From the NCBI GenBank assembly GCA_965224755.1, contig OZ245061.1, positions 2,418,001 through 2,482,000 of the forward strand: DNA of 64,000 nt. The letters run 5' to 3'. The stretch is from Hellea sp965224755. Its GTDB lineage: Bacteria; Pseudomonadota; Alphaproteobacteria; Caulobacterales; Maricaulaceae. Below are positions 16,719 through 25,989 of this stretch, piece by piece. Position 1 is the first letter of the stretch. Every line of letters begins with the position of its first letter. Below the pieces are notes generated by a model. That model was not told where the DNA came from and made no database searches. It was given only the letters and a program-made list of their open reading frames with translations. The position numbers and the translations under genes were made by a program.

Positions 16719-17174
16719 ATGTCATTTTTAAAACTTATTTTACCGGCTAGCGTCTTGCTCTGCGTTATGGGTAGCGGCGGCACTTTTGACCGCGCCGACG
16801 CCCAAGCGCAAGCCTCGACTCCGATTGCGGACACCATGCCCGCCCGCGACGCCGCAACCTCGCGCGATGATATCAACTTGACCAATAGCTGCGTCGAATC
16901 CGGCGAAAAAAAAGCGCATTGCGTCTGCGTCACCAATATTTTCAAACACGAAATGACGCTCCGCGAATACCGCGCGGCTGTCGCTCTCTATAGCGGCATA
17001 AGAAGCAACGAACCAACGGCGTTATCTGCTGCGCGGATGAGCCTGAAAGCGCAGGGTTATAGCGGCGACGAAATCCTATCCATCGACATGATGCACCGCC
17101 GCTTGTCTGAGAAAGCCGGTTTTAAAGACCGTTGCGCAATGGCAGCGAGTTATTTTGCCCAATCTGCCGGATAA
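16719..17174 (+). CDS. Small secreted cysteine-containing hypothetical protein
   Basis: Unrecognised protein of 151 residues. It has an N-terminal signal peptide (MSFLKLILPASVLLCVMGSG, cleavage perhaps near ADAQA) and a mature part of about 120 residues. The mature part contains NSCVESGEKKAHCVCVTN and later DRCAMA, four cysteines that could form two disulfides in the periplasm. GAGG precedes the ATG at 16719. It follows marR, separated by the triple AAAAGTGACAA repeat, and is followed by a DsbA-like oxidoreductase gene, a neighbour that would suit a disulfide-bonded protein. No function can be assigned. Confidence 0.75.
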   Translation: MSFLKLILPASVLLCVMGSGGTFDRADAQAQASTPIADTMPARDAATSRDDINLTNSCVESGEKKAHCVCVTNIFKHEMTLREYRAAVALYSGIRSNEPTALSAARMSLKAQGYSGDEILSIDMMHRRLSEKAGFKDRCAMAASYFAQSAG

Positions 17175-17222
17175 CACGCCTGAAGGTTAGACAGAGAGCC
17201 GACACTCCGCTAAACGGCCTCT

Positions 17223-17903
17223 ATGGCCCAAGCAAAATCAAAGTCCCCCAAAGCCTTGATCCAAGTCGACATTGTCTCTGATATTGTCTGCCCATGGTGT
17301 TGGCTTGGAGTGCGTTATTTTCAAAAGGCCGCCAAGCAATCCAAACAGGATATATCGCTCAGTTGGCGGCCCTTTATGCTGGATCCAGATGTTCCCGTAG
17401 GCGGCGTGCCTTATCATGACTATATGAAGGCCAAATTTGGCGGCGGGCCTTCCGATAGATTTAAGGCTATGCGCGAGGCGCTGGAAGCCGCCGGCCCCGG
17501 CCTTGGTATTGATTTCAAATTTGACGATATCCCGATGCGGCCCAATACGCTGGACGCGCACCGGCTGTTGCGCTGGGCGCAAGGACAGGGTTTAAGCAGC
17601 GCCGCCGCAGAGGCCCTGTTTCAAGCCTTTTTCACCGATCACAAAGATGTCGGCGATCCGGCGGTGCTGGCGCGGATTGCGTCCGACATCGGTATGGACG
17701 GGGAATTGGTGGCCACCCTTTTATCTCAAGAGGATGATAAAGATAAGGTGCTGGAGGAAGTTGCCTATTTCCAGAAGCTCGGCGTTTCGAGCGTGCCCAC
17801 CTTTATTTATAATGGACAATTCGCCCTACAAGGGGCACAGCCTGCCCTGGCCCATATCAAAGCCTTGGAACAGGCCGCGAAATTACCGACTGAACCCACT
17901 TAG
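17223..17903 (+). CDS. DsbA-family (FrnE-like) thioredoxin-fold oxidoreductase
   Basis: Thioredoxin-fold protein of 226 residues of the DsbA/FrnE group. The CxxC active site is CPWC at about residues 21-24 (SDIVCPWCWLG), and the cis-proline region reads SSVPTFIYNGQFALQGAQP. There is no signal peptide, so it works in the cytosol, as FrnE proteins do in disulfide handling or polyketide-related chemistry. It begins a tight run with the MAPEG and pmbA genes (8-nt gap, then a 1-nt overlap). Confidence 0.9.
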   Translation: MAQAKSKSPKALIQVDIVSDIVCPWCWLGVRYFQKAAKQSKQDISLSWRPFMLDPDVPVGGVPYHDYMKAKFGGGPSDRFKAMREALEAAGPGLGIDFKFDDIPMRPNTLDAHRLLRWAQGQGLSSAAAEALFQAFFTDHKDVGDPAVLARIASDIGMDGELVATLLSQEDDKDKVLEEVAYFQKLGVSSVPTFIYNGQFALQGAQPALAHIKALEQAAKLPTEPT

Positions 17904-17911
17904 GAAATATT

Positions 17912-18316
17912 ATGACAAGCTTTCAAATCATCGCCCTTTATGTGGCGCTTCACCTATTGCTCTTGCTTGCACTGGCTATGCGAGTGGGCAACCAGCGCGG
18001 GGCCAGCAAGGTCAGCCTTGGCGATGGCGGCGACCCGGACTTGCTGGCGCGTGTCCGCGCCCATGGTAATTTCACCGAAACTGCCCCTTTTGCCATTATC
18101 GGTCTTATGGCTTTGGCGATGATGAACGCGCATCCGATTGCGCTACATGTTTTTGGCGCCGGTTTCTTCATTGGCCGCATTCTCCACGCCCACGGTATGA
18201 ACCAAAAAGACGCCCTTGGGAAAGGCCGCAGCCTAGGTATGTTATTAACGGCGCTGGTTTTTCTGGGCGAAGCGCTTTACTTACTCTTTCTCGTCTTTAC
18301 CTTCTCGATCACCTAA
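17912..18316 (+). CDS. MAPEG-family membrane protein (YecN-like)
   Basis: Integral membrane protein of 134 residues with four hydrophobic segments. The MAPEG hallmark around the first loop is visible: RVGNQRGASKVSLGDGGDPDLLARVRAHGNFTETAPFAI is the conserved RxxNxxE-like region (positions about 24-62), followed by GRILHAHGM. MAPEG proteins include membrane glutathione S-transferases and eicosanoid enzymes; bacterial YecN-like members are uncharacterised. The gene is 8 nt after the DsbA-like gene and its stop overlaps the pmbA start (TAATG). Confidence 0.85.
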   Translation: MTSFQIIALYVALHLLLLLALAMRVGNQRGASKVSLGDGGDPDLLARVRAHGNFTETAPFAIIGLMALAMMNAHPIALHVFGAGFFIGRILHAHGMNQKDALGKGRSLGMLLTALVFLGEALYLLFLVFTFSIT

Positions 18317-19674
18317 TGGCTCTACACGATCCGATTAGCGATACGGCCCTCGCGCCGACGCTGGAAAAACTGCTCGGCCATGCCAAAAAACACGGCGCAA
18401 CCCAAGCTGACGCCGTGGCCACGCATGGCCGTTCGCTCGGCATTATTGTGCGCCAAGGCGAGCTTGAGGATGTTGATAATAGCGAAGGCCGCGATATCGG
18501 GCTGCGGGTGATGGTCGGGCAGCGCCAAGCCTGCGTCTCCAGTTCTGACCTCTCGGATTTATCTTTGGATCAACTGGCCCAGCGCGCTGTAGCCATGGCC
18601 CGGCTGGCTCCGGAAGATCCGTATTGCGGGCTGGCCCCGGAAGGCATTCTGGGCACAACCGATCTCGACCTTGAGCTTTATGACGATACGCAGATGACGC
18701 CGCATGAGCTTAAATTGCGGGCGTTGGAGGTCGAAAAAGCAGCGCTCTCCGTCAAAGGCGTGATGCAGGCCGAAGGCGCGAATGCCCATTGGGCAACATC
18801 GGCTTTCTATTTTATGACCAGCCACGGATTTAGCGCCGGTTGGCGCTCTTCCCGCCACGGCATGTCGGTTTCGGCTATCGCGGAAAAAGACGGCGCGATG
18901 GAGCGTGATTATGATGTGGACGGTTCGCGCTGGCTGGCAGATCTGAAAACGGCGGAAGAGATTGGCCGCGAGGCAGGAAAGCGCACGATAGCCCGGCTTG
19001 GCAGCCGGCAAATAGCCTCCGGCGCTATGCCTGTTATCTTTGATCAACGGGTTTCAGGCTCGCTCATCGCCGCATTGCTCGGCGCCATCTCCGGCCCGGC
19101 CATTACGCGCGGTATTTCCTTTCTGAAAGACAAAATGGGCGAGACGCTTTTTACCCCCGATATTCAGATCATTGACGATCCGTTCATGCTGCGCGGTCAT
19201 GGCTCGCGGCCTTGGGACGGCGAAGGCGTTATCACTGAAAAACGCAGGCTTATTCAAGACGGCAAGTTGACGACATGGCTGCTCAATACCGCCTCAGCCA
19301 AACAACTGGGCTTAACAACAACAGGCCATGCCGCGCGCGGTATCGGCTCTCCGCCCGGAGTCTCGGCGACCAATACATATCTGGCGGCGGGGGTGAAGAC
19401 GCCGGATGCGCTTATGGCCGATATCGGCGAAGGCCTGTTCATCACCGAAATGTTCGGCCCGTCGCTAAATTCCAACACAGGCGATTATTCAGTCGGCGTG
19501 GCAGGGTTCAAAATTGAAGATGGCGCTCGCGCCTACCCCGTCAGCGAAATCACCATCGCGGGAAATTTGCTGGAGATGTATAAAACGCTCATCCCCGCGA
19601 GCGATCTTATTTTTGATGGGGCCACCGTTGCGCCAAGTATTCTCACCGAAGGGCTGACCGTTGCCGGAAGTTAG
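18316..19674 (+). CDS. pmbA: TldD/PmbA-family metalloprotease subunit (PmbA/TldE)
   Basis: Cytoplasmic protein of 452 residues matching PmbA (TldE), the partner of TldD in a heterodimeric protease that processes peptides such as microcin precursors and the antitoxin CcdA. Visible family segments are DNSEGRDIGLRVMVGQRQACVSSSD, SGSLIAALLGAISGPAI, DPFMLRGHGSRPWDGEG and FITEMFGPSLNSNTGDYSVGVAGF. The HExxxH zinc motif of TldD is absent, as expected for the PmbA side. It overlaps the MAPEG gene by 1 nt and the CysQ-like gene by 14 nt, so all are co-translated. Confidence 0.93.
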   Translation: MALHDPISDTALAPTLEKLLGHAKKHGATQADAVATHGRSLGIIVRQGELEDVDNSEGRDIGLRVMVGQRQACVSSSDLSDLSLDQLAQRAVAMARLAPEDPYCGLAPEGILGTTDLDLELYDDTQMTPHELKLRALEVEKAALSVKGVMQAEGANAHWATSAFYFMTSHGFSAGWRSSRHGMSVSAIAEKDGAMERDYDVDGSRWLADLKTAEEIGREAGKRTIARLGSRQIASGAMPVIFDQRVSGSLIAALLGAISGPAITRGISFLKDKMGETLFTPDIQIIDDPFMLRGHGSRPWDGEGVITEKRRLIQDGKLTTWLLNTASAKQLGLTTTGHAARGIGSPPGVSATNTYLAAGVKTPDALMADIGEGLFITEMFGPSLNSNTGDYSVGVAGFKIEDGARAYPVSEITIAGNLLEMYKTLIPASDLIFDGATVAPSILTEGLTVAGS

Positions 19675-20758
19675 CAATACCTGCGTTAGTTACGAGGATG
19701 ACCTTGCCCTGATTAAAAAGGCTGTTCGCGAAGCGGGCAAGATCGCCAAACAGGCTTATGACGATAATGATTCCAAAGTCTGGGATAAGGAAAAAGGCCA
19801 CCCCGTCACTGACGCCGATATTGCGGTCAATGATTATCTCGTAAAGGTCTTGCTCGCCGCCCGCCCCGGTTATGGATGGCTGTCCGAGGAAACCAAAGAC
19901 GACCATTCCCGCCATGCCTGTCCGCGTAGTTTTGTTGTCGACCCGATTGACGGCACACGCGCCTTCATCGACCGCACCCCGAATTTCACCGTATCCGTTG
20001 CGGTCATTGAAGGCGGCGTTTCTATTGCAGGCGCGCTCTATAATCCGCTGACGGGCGAAATGTTTACCGCCTGTCTCGGCGGAGGGGCTTTTTTGAACGG
20101 CGAGCCCATCACCGCCCCTGACAGCGATAAAATCGACGGCATCCGCATGGTTGGCTATCCGCGTAAATTTCGCCGCTTGGGCTGGCCTGACATGACGTGC
20201 CGAATTGCCAATTCCATGGCTTACCGCATGGCACTCGTCGCGAGCGGACAGGCCGATGCCGCGCTCGCTTTTACGCCGAAATCGGATTGGGATATCGCCG
20301 CCGCGCAGCTCATCGCAACAGAAGCCGGAGCGCTAGTCACCAATTTACGCGGCCAAGTACCCAGCTTTGACGGCCCGACAACCAGCGGATTAGGCGTGAT
20401 TTGTGCTGGCAAGACCTTGCATGCTTTGTTATTAGCCCGCGTGACACCTGTCATCGCGCAGTTTGAGAAAAGCGGCGACAAGGCTAAAGACTTTGGATTT
20501 ATGGGGACGACTATGTCAGACCGCGAAGATATACAGTTACTGCATCTCGTCTTTGGCGGCGAACTTGTTGATCCGCTTAAAACCAATTTCAAAAACCTGA
20601 AAGAGGTCGATTTTGTCGGCGCTTATGCCAATTTTAAAGACGCCCATGCAGCTTGGAAAAGCGCGGCCCAGCGCACGGTTGATAACGCCCATATGCGCTA
20701 TTTCATTCTCCACGCCCATGAGCTGATCGACCCCGATAAAGACGGCGTCATTGGATAG
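19661..20758 (+). CDS. Fusion of CysQ/inositol monophosphatase-family phosphatase with DUF4170
   Basis: The first 270 or so residues form a Mg-dependent phosphatase of the inositol monophosphatase superfamily, closest to CysQ, which hydrolyses 3'-phosphoadenosine 5'-phosphate. Motifs are TDADIAVND, WLSEETKDD, VDPIDGTRAFI and SDWDIAAAQLIATEAG. From about residue 285 the protein continues as an 80-residue DUF4170 domain (LVFGGELVDP, AWKSAAQRTVDNAHMRYFILHAHELIDPD). In many alphaproteobacteria these are two adjacent genes; here no stop separates them. An internal ATG (MSDREDIQ) could also allow the DUF4170 part to be made alone. The TTG start at 19661 lies inside the end of pmbA. It is upstream of the lipid A block. 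Confidence 0.88.
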   Translation: MPEVSNTCVSYEDDLALIKKAVREAGKIAKQAYDDNDSKVWDKEKGHPVTDADIAVNDYLVKVLLAARPGYGWLSEETKDDHSRHACPRSFVVDPIDGTRAFIDRTPNFTVSVAVIEGGVSIAGALYNPLTGEMFTACLGGGAFLNGEPITAPDSDKIDGIRMVGYPRKFRRLGWPDMTCRIANSMAYRMALVASGQADAALAFTPKSDWDIAAAQLIATEAGALVTNLRGQVPSFDGPTTSGLGVICAGKTLHALLLARVTPVIAQFEKSGDKAKDFGFMGTTMSDREDIQLLHLVFGGELVDPLKTNFKNLKEVDFVGAYANFKDAHAAWKSAAQRTVDNAHMRYFILHAHELIDPDKDGVIG

Positions 20759-20795
20759 CTGAATGTCCATTTTCGCGTCGAATATCCTCGCCGTA

Positions 20796-20824
20796 TTGAC
20801 ATACGCCTTCGTGTATTCTCCTAA
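20796..20824 (+). promoter_or_regulatory. Possible sigma-70 promoter for the msbA-like gene
   Basis: A consensus -35 TTGACA at 20796-20801 is followed after 17 bp by TCCTAA, a poor -10, about 37 bp before the ATG at 20861. The perfect -35 in a 102-bp intergenic gap makes a promoter plausible, but the -10 is weak. Confidence 0.3.
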
Positions 20825-20860
20825 AACTGAACACTCAGCTCCCTGTTTTTACATTCAGTC

Positions 20861-22633
20861 ATGAAAGAGCCCTCCCTCCTCATAACAGACCGCCAGAGGA
20901 TATCCCGCCTCTGGCGTAATTATATCTGGCCGCAAAAGGGACGGTTTTTATTAGCGCTTCTCTTTATGGCGCTGTTTGCCGCCTCAACAGCCGCCTATAT
21001 GTATGCTTTCAGCCTGCTCGTCGGCGCGGCAGAAAATCTCGGCGGGGGCGACGCGATTGAGAAAACCCGGCGCTATGCCTATACGATATTACCGGTCTTA
21101 TTAGGCGTTGCCTTCATCTCCGGATTTGCTGATTTCTTTCAACGGATTTTATCCAACGCTCTCGCTCTGAATTCGGTGGCGAAAATGCAGAAACAAATGC
21201 TGCGCGCTGCTCACCGCGCAGACCTTGCGCTATTCGCCAGAGAAAGCTCTGGCAATCTCATGTCCAAATTCACCTTTGACGTCAAAGTGGTCTCGGACGC
21301 CCTCATCCGAGTTTTATCCAACCTTATCAAAGATGTGCTGACGGTCATCTTTACCGTCGGCTATATGCTCTATGTCAATTGGCAACTCACCCTCGTGCTT
21401 CTCATATTTATATTAGCGCTCTGGCCGATTATCGAATTGTCCAAAAAATTGCGCGGCAGCGCCGCCGAGGTTCAAGCCCATACAGGCAAGCTCACATCTG
21501 ATCTCAAAGAGAGTTTTTCAGGGGCGCGAATGATCAAAGCTTACGGCCTAGAAAGCTATGAGGATAAACGCCTCGGAACTGAATTCGATACGCGCATAAG
21601 GTTGTTTCTGCGGCTCGTCACGCAGCAAGCTTGGGTCGAACCTATCCTGACCGTGCTGGGCGGCCTTGTCATTGCCGGCGTTATTACCTTCGGCGTCTGG
21701 CAGGTCGTGGACGAGCGGACACAACCCGAAACTATCGTGGCAATCCTAACAGGGGTGATGATATTAGCCCCGCGCCTGCGGGCGCTGGGCACGCTCAACA
21801 ATGTCGTGCAGGAAGGCCTCGCCGCCCTGACTCGGATATTTGGCGTGATTGACGAGACACCCGCTATCACAGACGCCGCCAAAGCGATTAGGCTCACGGA
21901 TGCCAAAGGTCATGTGAAACTCAAAAACGCTTGCTTCTCTTATAGCGGCGGCACGGAGGCCCTGCGCGGGGTGAGCCTCGAAGCCAAGCCAGGGCAAACC
22001 ATCGCCCTCGTCGGAGCGTCCGGCGGAGGGAAATCCACTATCATCAATCTCATCCCGAGGCTTTATGATGTCAGTGCGGGACAGGTCAGTATTGACGGCA
22101 CGGATGTACGGCATCTGGGACTGGCCAGCCTGCGCGGCGCGATGGCCCTTGTCTCGCAGGACGTGACACTCTTTGATGATAGTGTCGCCGCCAATATCGG
22201 CTTTGGCGATCAAAGCGCGAGCCGGGACGATATCATCAGCGCCGCCCAGGCCGCCGACGCGCATGACTTTATTATAGGCCTGCCCCACGGCTATGACACC
22301 ATACTCGGCGAAGACGGCGACACGCTCTCTGGCGGCCAGAAACAGCGCCTAGCCATCGCCCGCGCGATATTGCGCGACGCCCCTATTCTCTTGCTTGATG
22401 AAGCCACCTCTGCGCTTGATGCCGAGAGCGAGTCCAAAGTCCAAGCCGCGCTGGAGCGCCTCTCAAATGGCCGCACCACGATCGTCATCGCGCATAGACT
22501 CAGCACTGTGCAAAAGGCAGACAGAATTTACGTGCTGGAAAACGGCGAAGTCGTAGAAAGCGGAACACATAAGGTACTGAGCAAGAAAAAAGGCGGCGTT
22601 TACGCCAAGTTACACAATTTACAACTTCACTAA
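20861..22633 (+). CDS. msbA: ABC transporter, lipid A flippase MsbA-like
   Basis: Half-size ABC exporter of 590 residues: an N-terminal six-helix membrane domain (about residues 1-320) and a C-terminal ATPase. The ATPase shows Walker A GASGGGKST, Q-loop VSQDVTLFDD, signature LSGGQKQRLAIARAIL, Walker B ILLLDEATSALD and H-loop IVIAHRLST. Multidrug and lipid exporters share this architecture; assignment as MsbA, which flips lipid A-core across the inner membrane, rests on its position next to DUF374, waaA, lpxK and lpxL. It converges with a small minus-strand gene whose stop codon abuts its own. Confidence 0.88.
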   Translation: MKEPSLLITDRQRISRLWRNYIWPQKGRFLLALLFMALFAASTAAYMYAFSLLVGAAENLGGGDAIEKTRRYAYTILPVLLGVAFISGFADFFQRILSNALALNSVAKMQKQMLRAAHRADLALFARESSGNLMSKFTFDVKVVSDALIRVLSNLIKDVLTVIFTVGYMLYVNWQLTLVLLIFILALWPIIELSKKLRGSAAEVQAHTGKLTSDLKESFSGARMIKAYGLESYEDKRLGTEFDTRIRLFLRLVTQQAWVEPILTVLGGLVIAGVITFGVWQVVDERTQPETIVAILTGVMILAPRLRALGTLNNVVQEGLAALTRIFGVIDETPAITDAAKAIRLTDAKGHVKLKNACFSYSGGTEALRGVSLEAKPGQTIALVGASGGGKSTIINLIPRLYDVSAGQVSIDGTDVRHLGLASLRGAMALVSQDVTLFDDSVAANIGFGDQSASRDDIISAAQAADAHDFIIGLPHGYDTILGEDGDTLSGGQKQRLAIARAILRDAPILLLDEATSALDAESESKVQAALERLSNGRTTIVIAHRLSTVQKADRIYVLENGEVVESGTHKVLSKKKGGVYAKLHNLQLH

Positions 22634-23223
22634 TTACGGGTCCACTGCACCGAGAAACTTGGCGGTGGTGTTGTCTTTTGCAAGATCACTTCTTTGAACT
22701 TGTAAAACCCGTTTTCCTCAACAATGAAACCAATTTCGCCTACGGGTCTTTCCCCAATATTTGAAAATTCTTGATTTGTCGTTTTGCAAGAAAAAATTTC
22801 AACAATTACCAAGCCGCGACATTGCTCCATGATCAATTGTAGATGTGTTCCCTCGCCAAGGCGATAACTTGCCGTGATTTCCTGACCCGCGCGAACATAA
22901 CCGCGATTGGTCACCAGAAAATCAAAATAGGGTTCAATAATTGAATTTTCGGGAACAGGGTCAGCCTCCAACAGGGCAAAGTCTTGCGTGGCGATTCTTA
23001 AGATGCGTGTTTTTGAACTATAGGCCGGAAGATAAAACAGCGCGGCATAACAAAGGAAAAGGCCCAACAGCAATGAAGCGGCTGTTAATAGCAACTTACG
23101 GTTTGTCATTTTTCGCTGTGTGAGTATCCGGGCCGAATAATGCAAACGATCACGCATGCCCGAAACGGGAGTCGAGATATCCCCGTAATCTTTCGCAATC
23201 TTTGACGAGCCAGGAAGCCCCAT
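22630..23223 (-). CDS. Hypothetical single-pass membrane protein
   Basis: Unrecognised protein of 197 residues. A charged N-terminal 40 residues is followed by one clear membrane segment (LLLTAASLLLGLFLCYAALF, about residues 44-63), then a soluble domain of about 130 residues that would lie in the periplasm. The soluble part contains two cysteines (EQCRGLVIVEIFSCKTT) that could pair. The ATG at 23223 has GGAGG 5 nt upstream. It lies on the opposite strand inside the lipid A gene block, converging on msbA, so it is probably an independent insertion with its own promoter. No family is recognised. Confidence 0.7.
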   Translation of the reverse strand: MGLPGSSKIAKDYGDISTPVSGMRDRLHYSARILTQRKMTNRKLLLTAASLLLGLFLCYAALFYLPAYSSKTRILRIATQDFALLEADPVPENSIIEPYFDFLVTNRGYVRAGQEITASYRLGEGTHLQLIMEQCRGLVIVEIFSCKTTNQEFSNIGERPVGEIGFIVEENGFYKFKEVILQKTTPPPSFSVQWTRN

Positions 23224-23286
23224 ATAATCCTCCGCATAGCGGCATACAATTTTATGGTAAATAATTCCTTACTAAAATACGCGGGG

Positions 23287-23946
23287 TCATTCCCGCCGCA
23301 AAATCATCTCTGTCAGCGCATTGCCTGTCCATGTCCCCATGAAACGGCTTTTGACGTCTTCCGGGTCATAGACAGTTTCGACCCAGTCTATGAAGTCTAT
23401 GTCGTGTTCCTTGGCATAGGTTAGATAGTCGTTGAAAAAGAAACCGAGCATCCCCGTCTTGCCGTGTTTGACGTGAAGGTATTTGAACCGCAATTGTTCC
23501 AGCGCCTGTTCAATCGTATCGCCCATATGGAAATGACGATAGAGAACGCCCATAATCCCCGTGCGGTCAGCGCCGGATTTACAGTGCATTACGGCGGGGT
23601 ATTCGATGGATTCAAATAACTCCTTAGCCGCGCGGAATTTCTCCGGCACATGGACATCGCGGCTATACATACGAAAATTGACCAATTTTATGCCGTGCTG
23701 TTCGCAAGCTTCTTTCTCCAAATGGTAAAATCCCTTCGGGCTTTCGGAGCGCAAATTTATATTCGTCTTTATCCCCATCTTGGCCCATTCGGCGATACGT
23801 TTGGGCGAAGGCTGGTTCTCGCGGTGCATACCGCCGCCAATATGGTGGTGATTGGCAAACCAGACACGAAGGAAGCCATGGTCCCCCCAAGTGAGATCAC
23901 GATAAGCCTGTTTTCTATCAGCTGGGTTGTTGAGGTCTAAGCCCAT
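23287..23946 (-). CDS. Cysteine-dependent (dual-specificity/tyrosine-type) protein phosphatase
   Basis: Phosphatase of 219 residues with the P-loop HCKSGADRTG (Cx5R, nucleophilic Cys at about residue 120) and an upstream region typical of bacterial DSP-like enzymes (NQPSPKRIAEWAKMGIKTNINLRSE). A likely general-acid Asp is in RDVHVP. No signal peptide. It is divergent from, and its start region overlaps or abuts, the DUF374/waaA/lpxK operon; similar phosphatase genes sit beside this operon in other alphaproteobacteria, so a role tied to lipid A or envelope phosphates is possible but unproven. Confidence 0.87.
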   Translation of the reverse strand: MGLDLNNPADRKQAYRDLTWGDHGFLRVWFANHHHIGGGMHRENQPSPKRIAEWAKMGIKTNINLRSESPKGFYHLEKEACEQHGIKLVNFRMYSRDVHVPEKFRAAKELFESIEYPAVMHCKSGADRTGIMGVLYRHFHMGDTIEQALEQLRFKYLHVKHGKTGMLGFFFNDYLTYAKEHDIDFIDWVETVYDPEDVKSRFMGTWTGNALTEMILRRE

Positions 23947-23995
23947 GTGTCTTATGTCCTATTGTGTTCGGCAACACATAACAGGGAGGCCGCAA

Positions 23996-24712
23996 GTGTT
24001 CAAACGCTTCATGCGGTCACATGCCGTGCAAATTACCGTTGGATGGCTCGTCGCCGCTTACATGACTTTGGTGAAATATACAACGCGGTGGGACAGCGAG
24101 CGCTTCGATCTGGCCAAGCCGTATATCGGCAATGATAAAGGGTTTATCGCTTTGACCTGGCATTCCCGCTTTATGATGCTGACATCGGCCTGGAAAAAAC
24201 GGTGGCAATTGCCCCATGTGCTGATTTCGCGCTCACGAGACGGCGCGATTGTCGCGCATACTGCACATTTTCTAGGGTTAAAAACCATTCGCGGCTCCAC
24301 GCGAAAAGTAGAAAACGCTTTTGCCAAAGGCGGCACCAAAGCAGGGCTTGAAGTGATTACAGCTATTGAAAATGGCGGCTGTATTGTCATCACGCCGGAC
24401 GGGCCGCGCGGGCCGCGCCAACGCTTGGGCGCTGGCCCTTTGCGTTTGGCCAAGCTAACAGGCGCCCCCATCCTGCCCTGCCTTTTTGCAGTGCGAAACC
24501 GCAAGCAATTCAAATCATGGGACCGTTTCGTCCTGCCGCTTCCATTTGGGAAAGGTAGAATCATATGGGGCACGCCGGTCACTGTTCCGGCGGATGCTGA
24601 TGAGCGCACACTCGAACATATCCGCAGCCGTATAGAAAGCGAGATGAATATTTTCCTCGCCGATGCAGACCGCGCCATGGGACATGATATTGTGGAGCCC
24701 GCAGAAAAATGA
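23996..24712 (+). CDS. DUF374 lysophospholipid acyltransferase-family protein
   Basis: Protein of 238 residues of the DUF374 family, related to PlsC/LPLAT acyltransferases. An N-terminal hydrophobic helix (AVQITVGWLVAAYMTLV) is followed by an acyltransferase-like motif (LTWHSRFMMLTSAW) and VITPDGPRGPRQRLGAGPLRLAKLTGAPILPCLFA. The GTG at 23996 is chosen because GGGAGG lies 6 nt upstream and it gives the family N-terminus; the longer frame from 23927 would overlap the phosphatase gene. Its stop overlaps the waaA start (ATGA), so it belongs to the lipid A/Kdo operon. The exact substrate is not established. Confidence 0.88.
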   Translation: MFKRFMRSHAVQITVGWLVAAYMTLVKYTTRWDSERFDLAKPYIGNDKGFIALTWHSRFMMLTSAWKKRWQLPHVLISRSRDGAIVAHTAHFLGLKTIRGSTRKVENAFAKGGTKAGLEVITAIENGGCIVITPDGPRGPRQRLGAGPLRLAKLTGAPILPCLFAVRNRKQFKSWDRFVLPLPFGKGRIIWGTPVTVPADADERTLEHIRSRIESEMNIFLADADRAMGHDIVEPAEK

Positions 24713-25989
24713 GCGAAACAGGATTGATACGCGCCTATTCAGGGTTCACGCGATTGCTCGCCCCGGTCCTGCCAATATGGCTGAAACGCCGCGCGCTTAA
24801 AGGCAAAGAAGATGCCGCCCGTCAAGGCGAGCGTTTCGGACAGGCGTCTATGCCGCGTCCGGATGGGCAACTTTTCTGGATGCACGGGGCTAGTGTCGGC
24901 GAAGTGACGATGCTCCTGCCTTTGATTGACAAGATACTGGCCGAATATCCCAAAGCCTATATTTTGGTGACAAGCGGCACGGTGACTTCGGCGAATCTCT
25001 TGCAAAAACGCCTGCCTGAACGCGCCCTACACCAATATATCCCGCTGGACACGCCCAAAGCCGTTAACGGGTTTCTGGATCACTGGCAGCCAGATATGGC
25101 GCTGTGGGCCGAGTCCGAAATCTGGCCCAATCTGATTACGCAGACCAAAGCCCGCGGCACCCCCATGGCGCTGATCAATGCCCGAATGAGCAATAAATCC
25201 ATTCAAGGTTGGAGCAAACGTAAGAAATCGGCACTGGCGCTATTTGGCTGTTTCGACACCATTCTTGCAGCCAATGAAGATACAGCCAACGGCTTATCTT
25301 GGCTGCTCGGCAAAGATATCGTAAATTCGGGTAACCTCAAAGATGCAGCCTCGGCTCTACCGGTCAATTCAGAGGAAATCTCGGCGCTCAACACCCAAAT
25401 CAGACACCGCCCCGTTTGGTGCGCCGCCAGCACACATAAAGGCGAGGAAGAGATTATTCTGGCGGCCCATAAAGTGGTCTGCGCCCACCATCCCAAAGCG
25501 CTGCTTATTCTCGCCTTGCGTCATCCCGAACGGCGCAATGAGGTTTTACCGATGTTAGCTGGCGAGATTTTTGTCACCCGGTCAAGCCGGCAGCCCCTGA
25601 CATCCGGCACCTCTATATTCCTGTTTGATACAATCGGCGAGATGGGCCTCGCCCATAGTCTCTCGGATATCACCTTTGTTTGCGGCTCGCTCGTCGAAGG
25701 ATTAATGGGGCATAATCCGTTAGAACCAGCCCGCCTGCGCAATGCCGTACTGACAGGGGCGCATATTTCAAGCTTTGCCGATAGCTACATGTCAATGATT
25801 GCCTTTGACGCCGCACAGCGTATTCTGTCCCCAACGAAAGTGGGACAAGCGGTGAGTGATTTATTCTCAAATCCTGAAGACTTGGCGAACGCTCAGAAGC
25901 GTGCCTACGATTTTGCGCAAAGCCGGGATGCGGTACTGGATTTCGTTTGGGATAAGCTTGCCCCTGTCCTACCCGAGGTGAACTCATGA
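24709..25989 (+). CDS. waaA: 3-deoxy-D-manno-octulosonic acid transferase (WaaA/KdtA)
   Basis: Inner-membrane-associated glycosyltransferase that adds Kdo to the lipid A precursor. The 426-residue protein shows the GT30 hallmarks: FWMHGASVGEVTMLLPLI (about residues 54-71) near the active site, ILVTSGTVTSANLL, WAESEIWPNLI and a C-terminal MGHNPLEPARLRNAVLTG nucleotide-sugar region. An N-terminal hydrophobic segment (GFTRLLAPVLPIWL) anchors it. Start and stop overlap neighbours by 4 nt each, showing translational coupling with DUF374 and lpxK. Confidence 0.96.
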   Translation: MSETGLIRAYSGFTRLLAPVLPIWLKRRALKGKEDAARQGERFGQASMPRPDGQLFWMHGASVGEVTMLLPLIDKILAEYPKAYILVTSGTVTSANLLQKRLPERALHQYIPLDTPKAVNGFLDHWQPDMALWAESEIWPNLITQTKARGTPMALINARMSNKSIQGWSKRKKSALALFGCFDTILAANEDTANGLSWLLGKDIVNSGNLKDAASALPVNSEEISALNTQIRHRPVWCAASTHKGEEEIILAAHKVVCAHHPKALLILALRHPERRNEVLPMLAGEIFVTRSSRQPLTSGTSIFLFDTIGEMGLAHSLSDITFVCGSLVEGLMGHNPLEPARLRNAVLTGAHISSFADSYMSMIAFDAAQRILSPTKVGQAVSDLFSNPEDLANAQKRAYDFAQSRDAVLDFVWDKLAPVLPEVNS

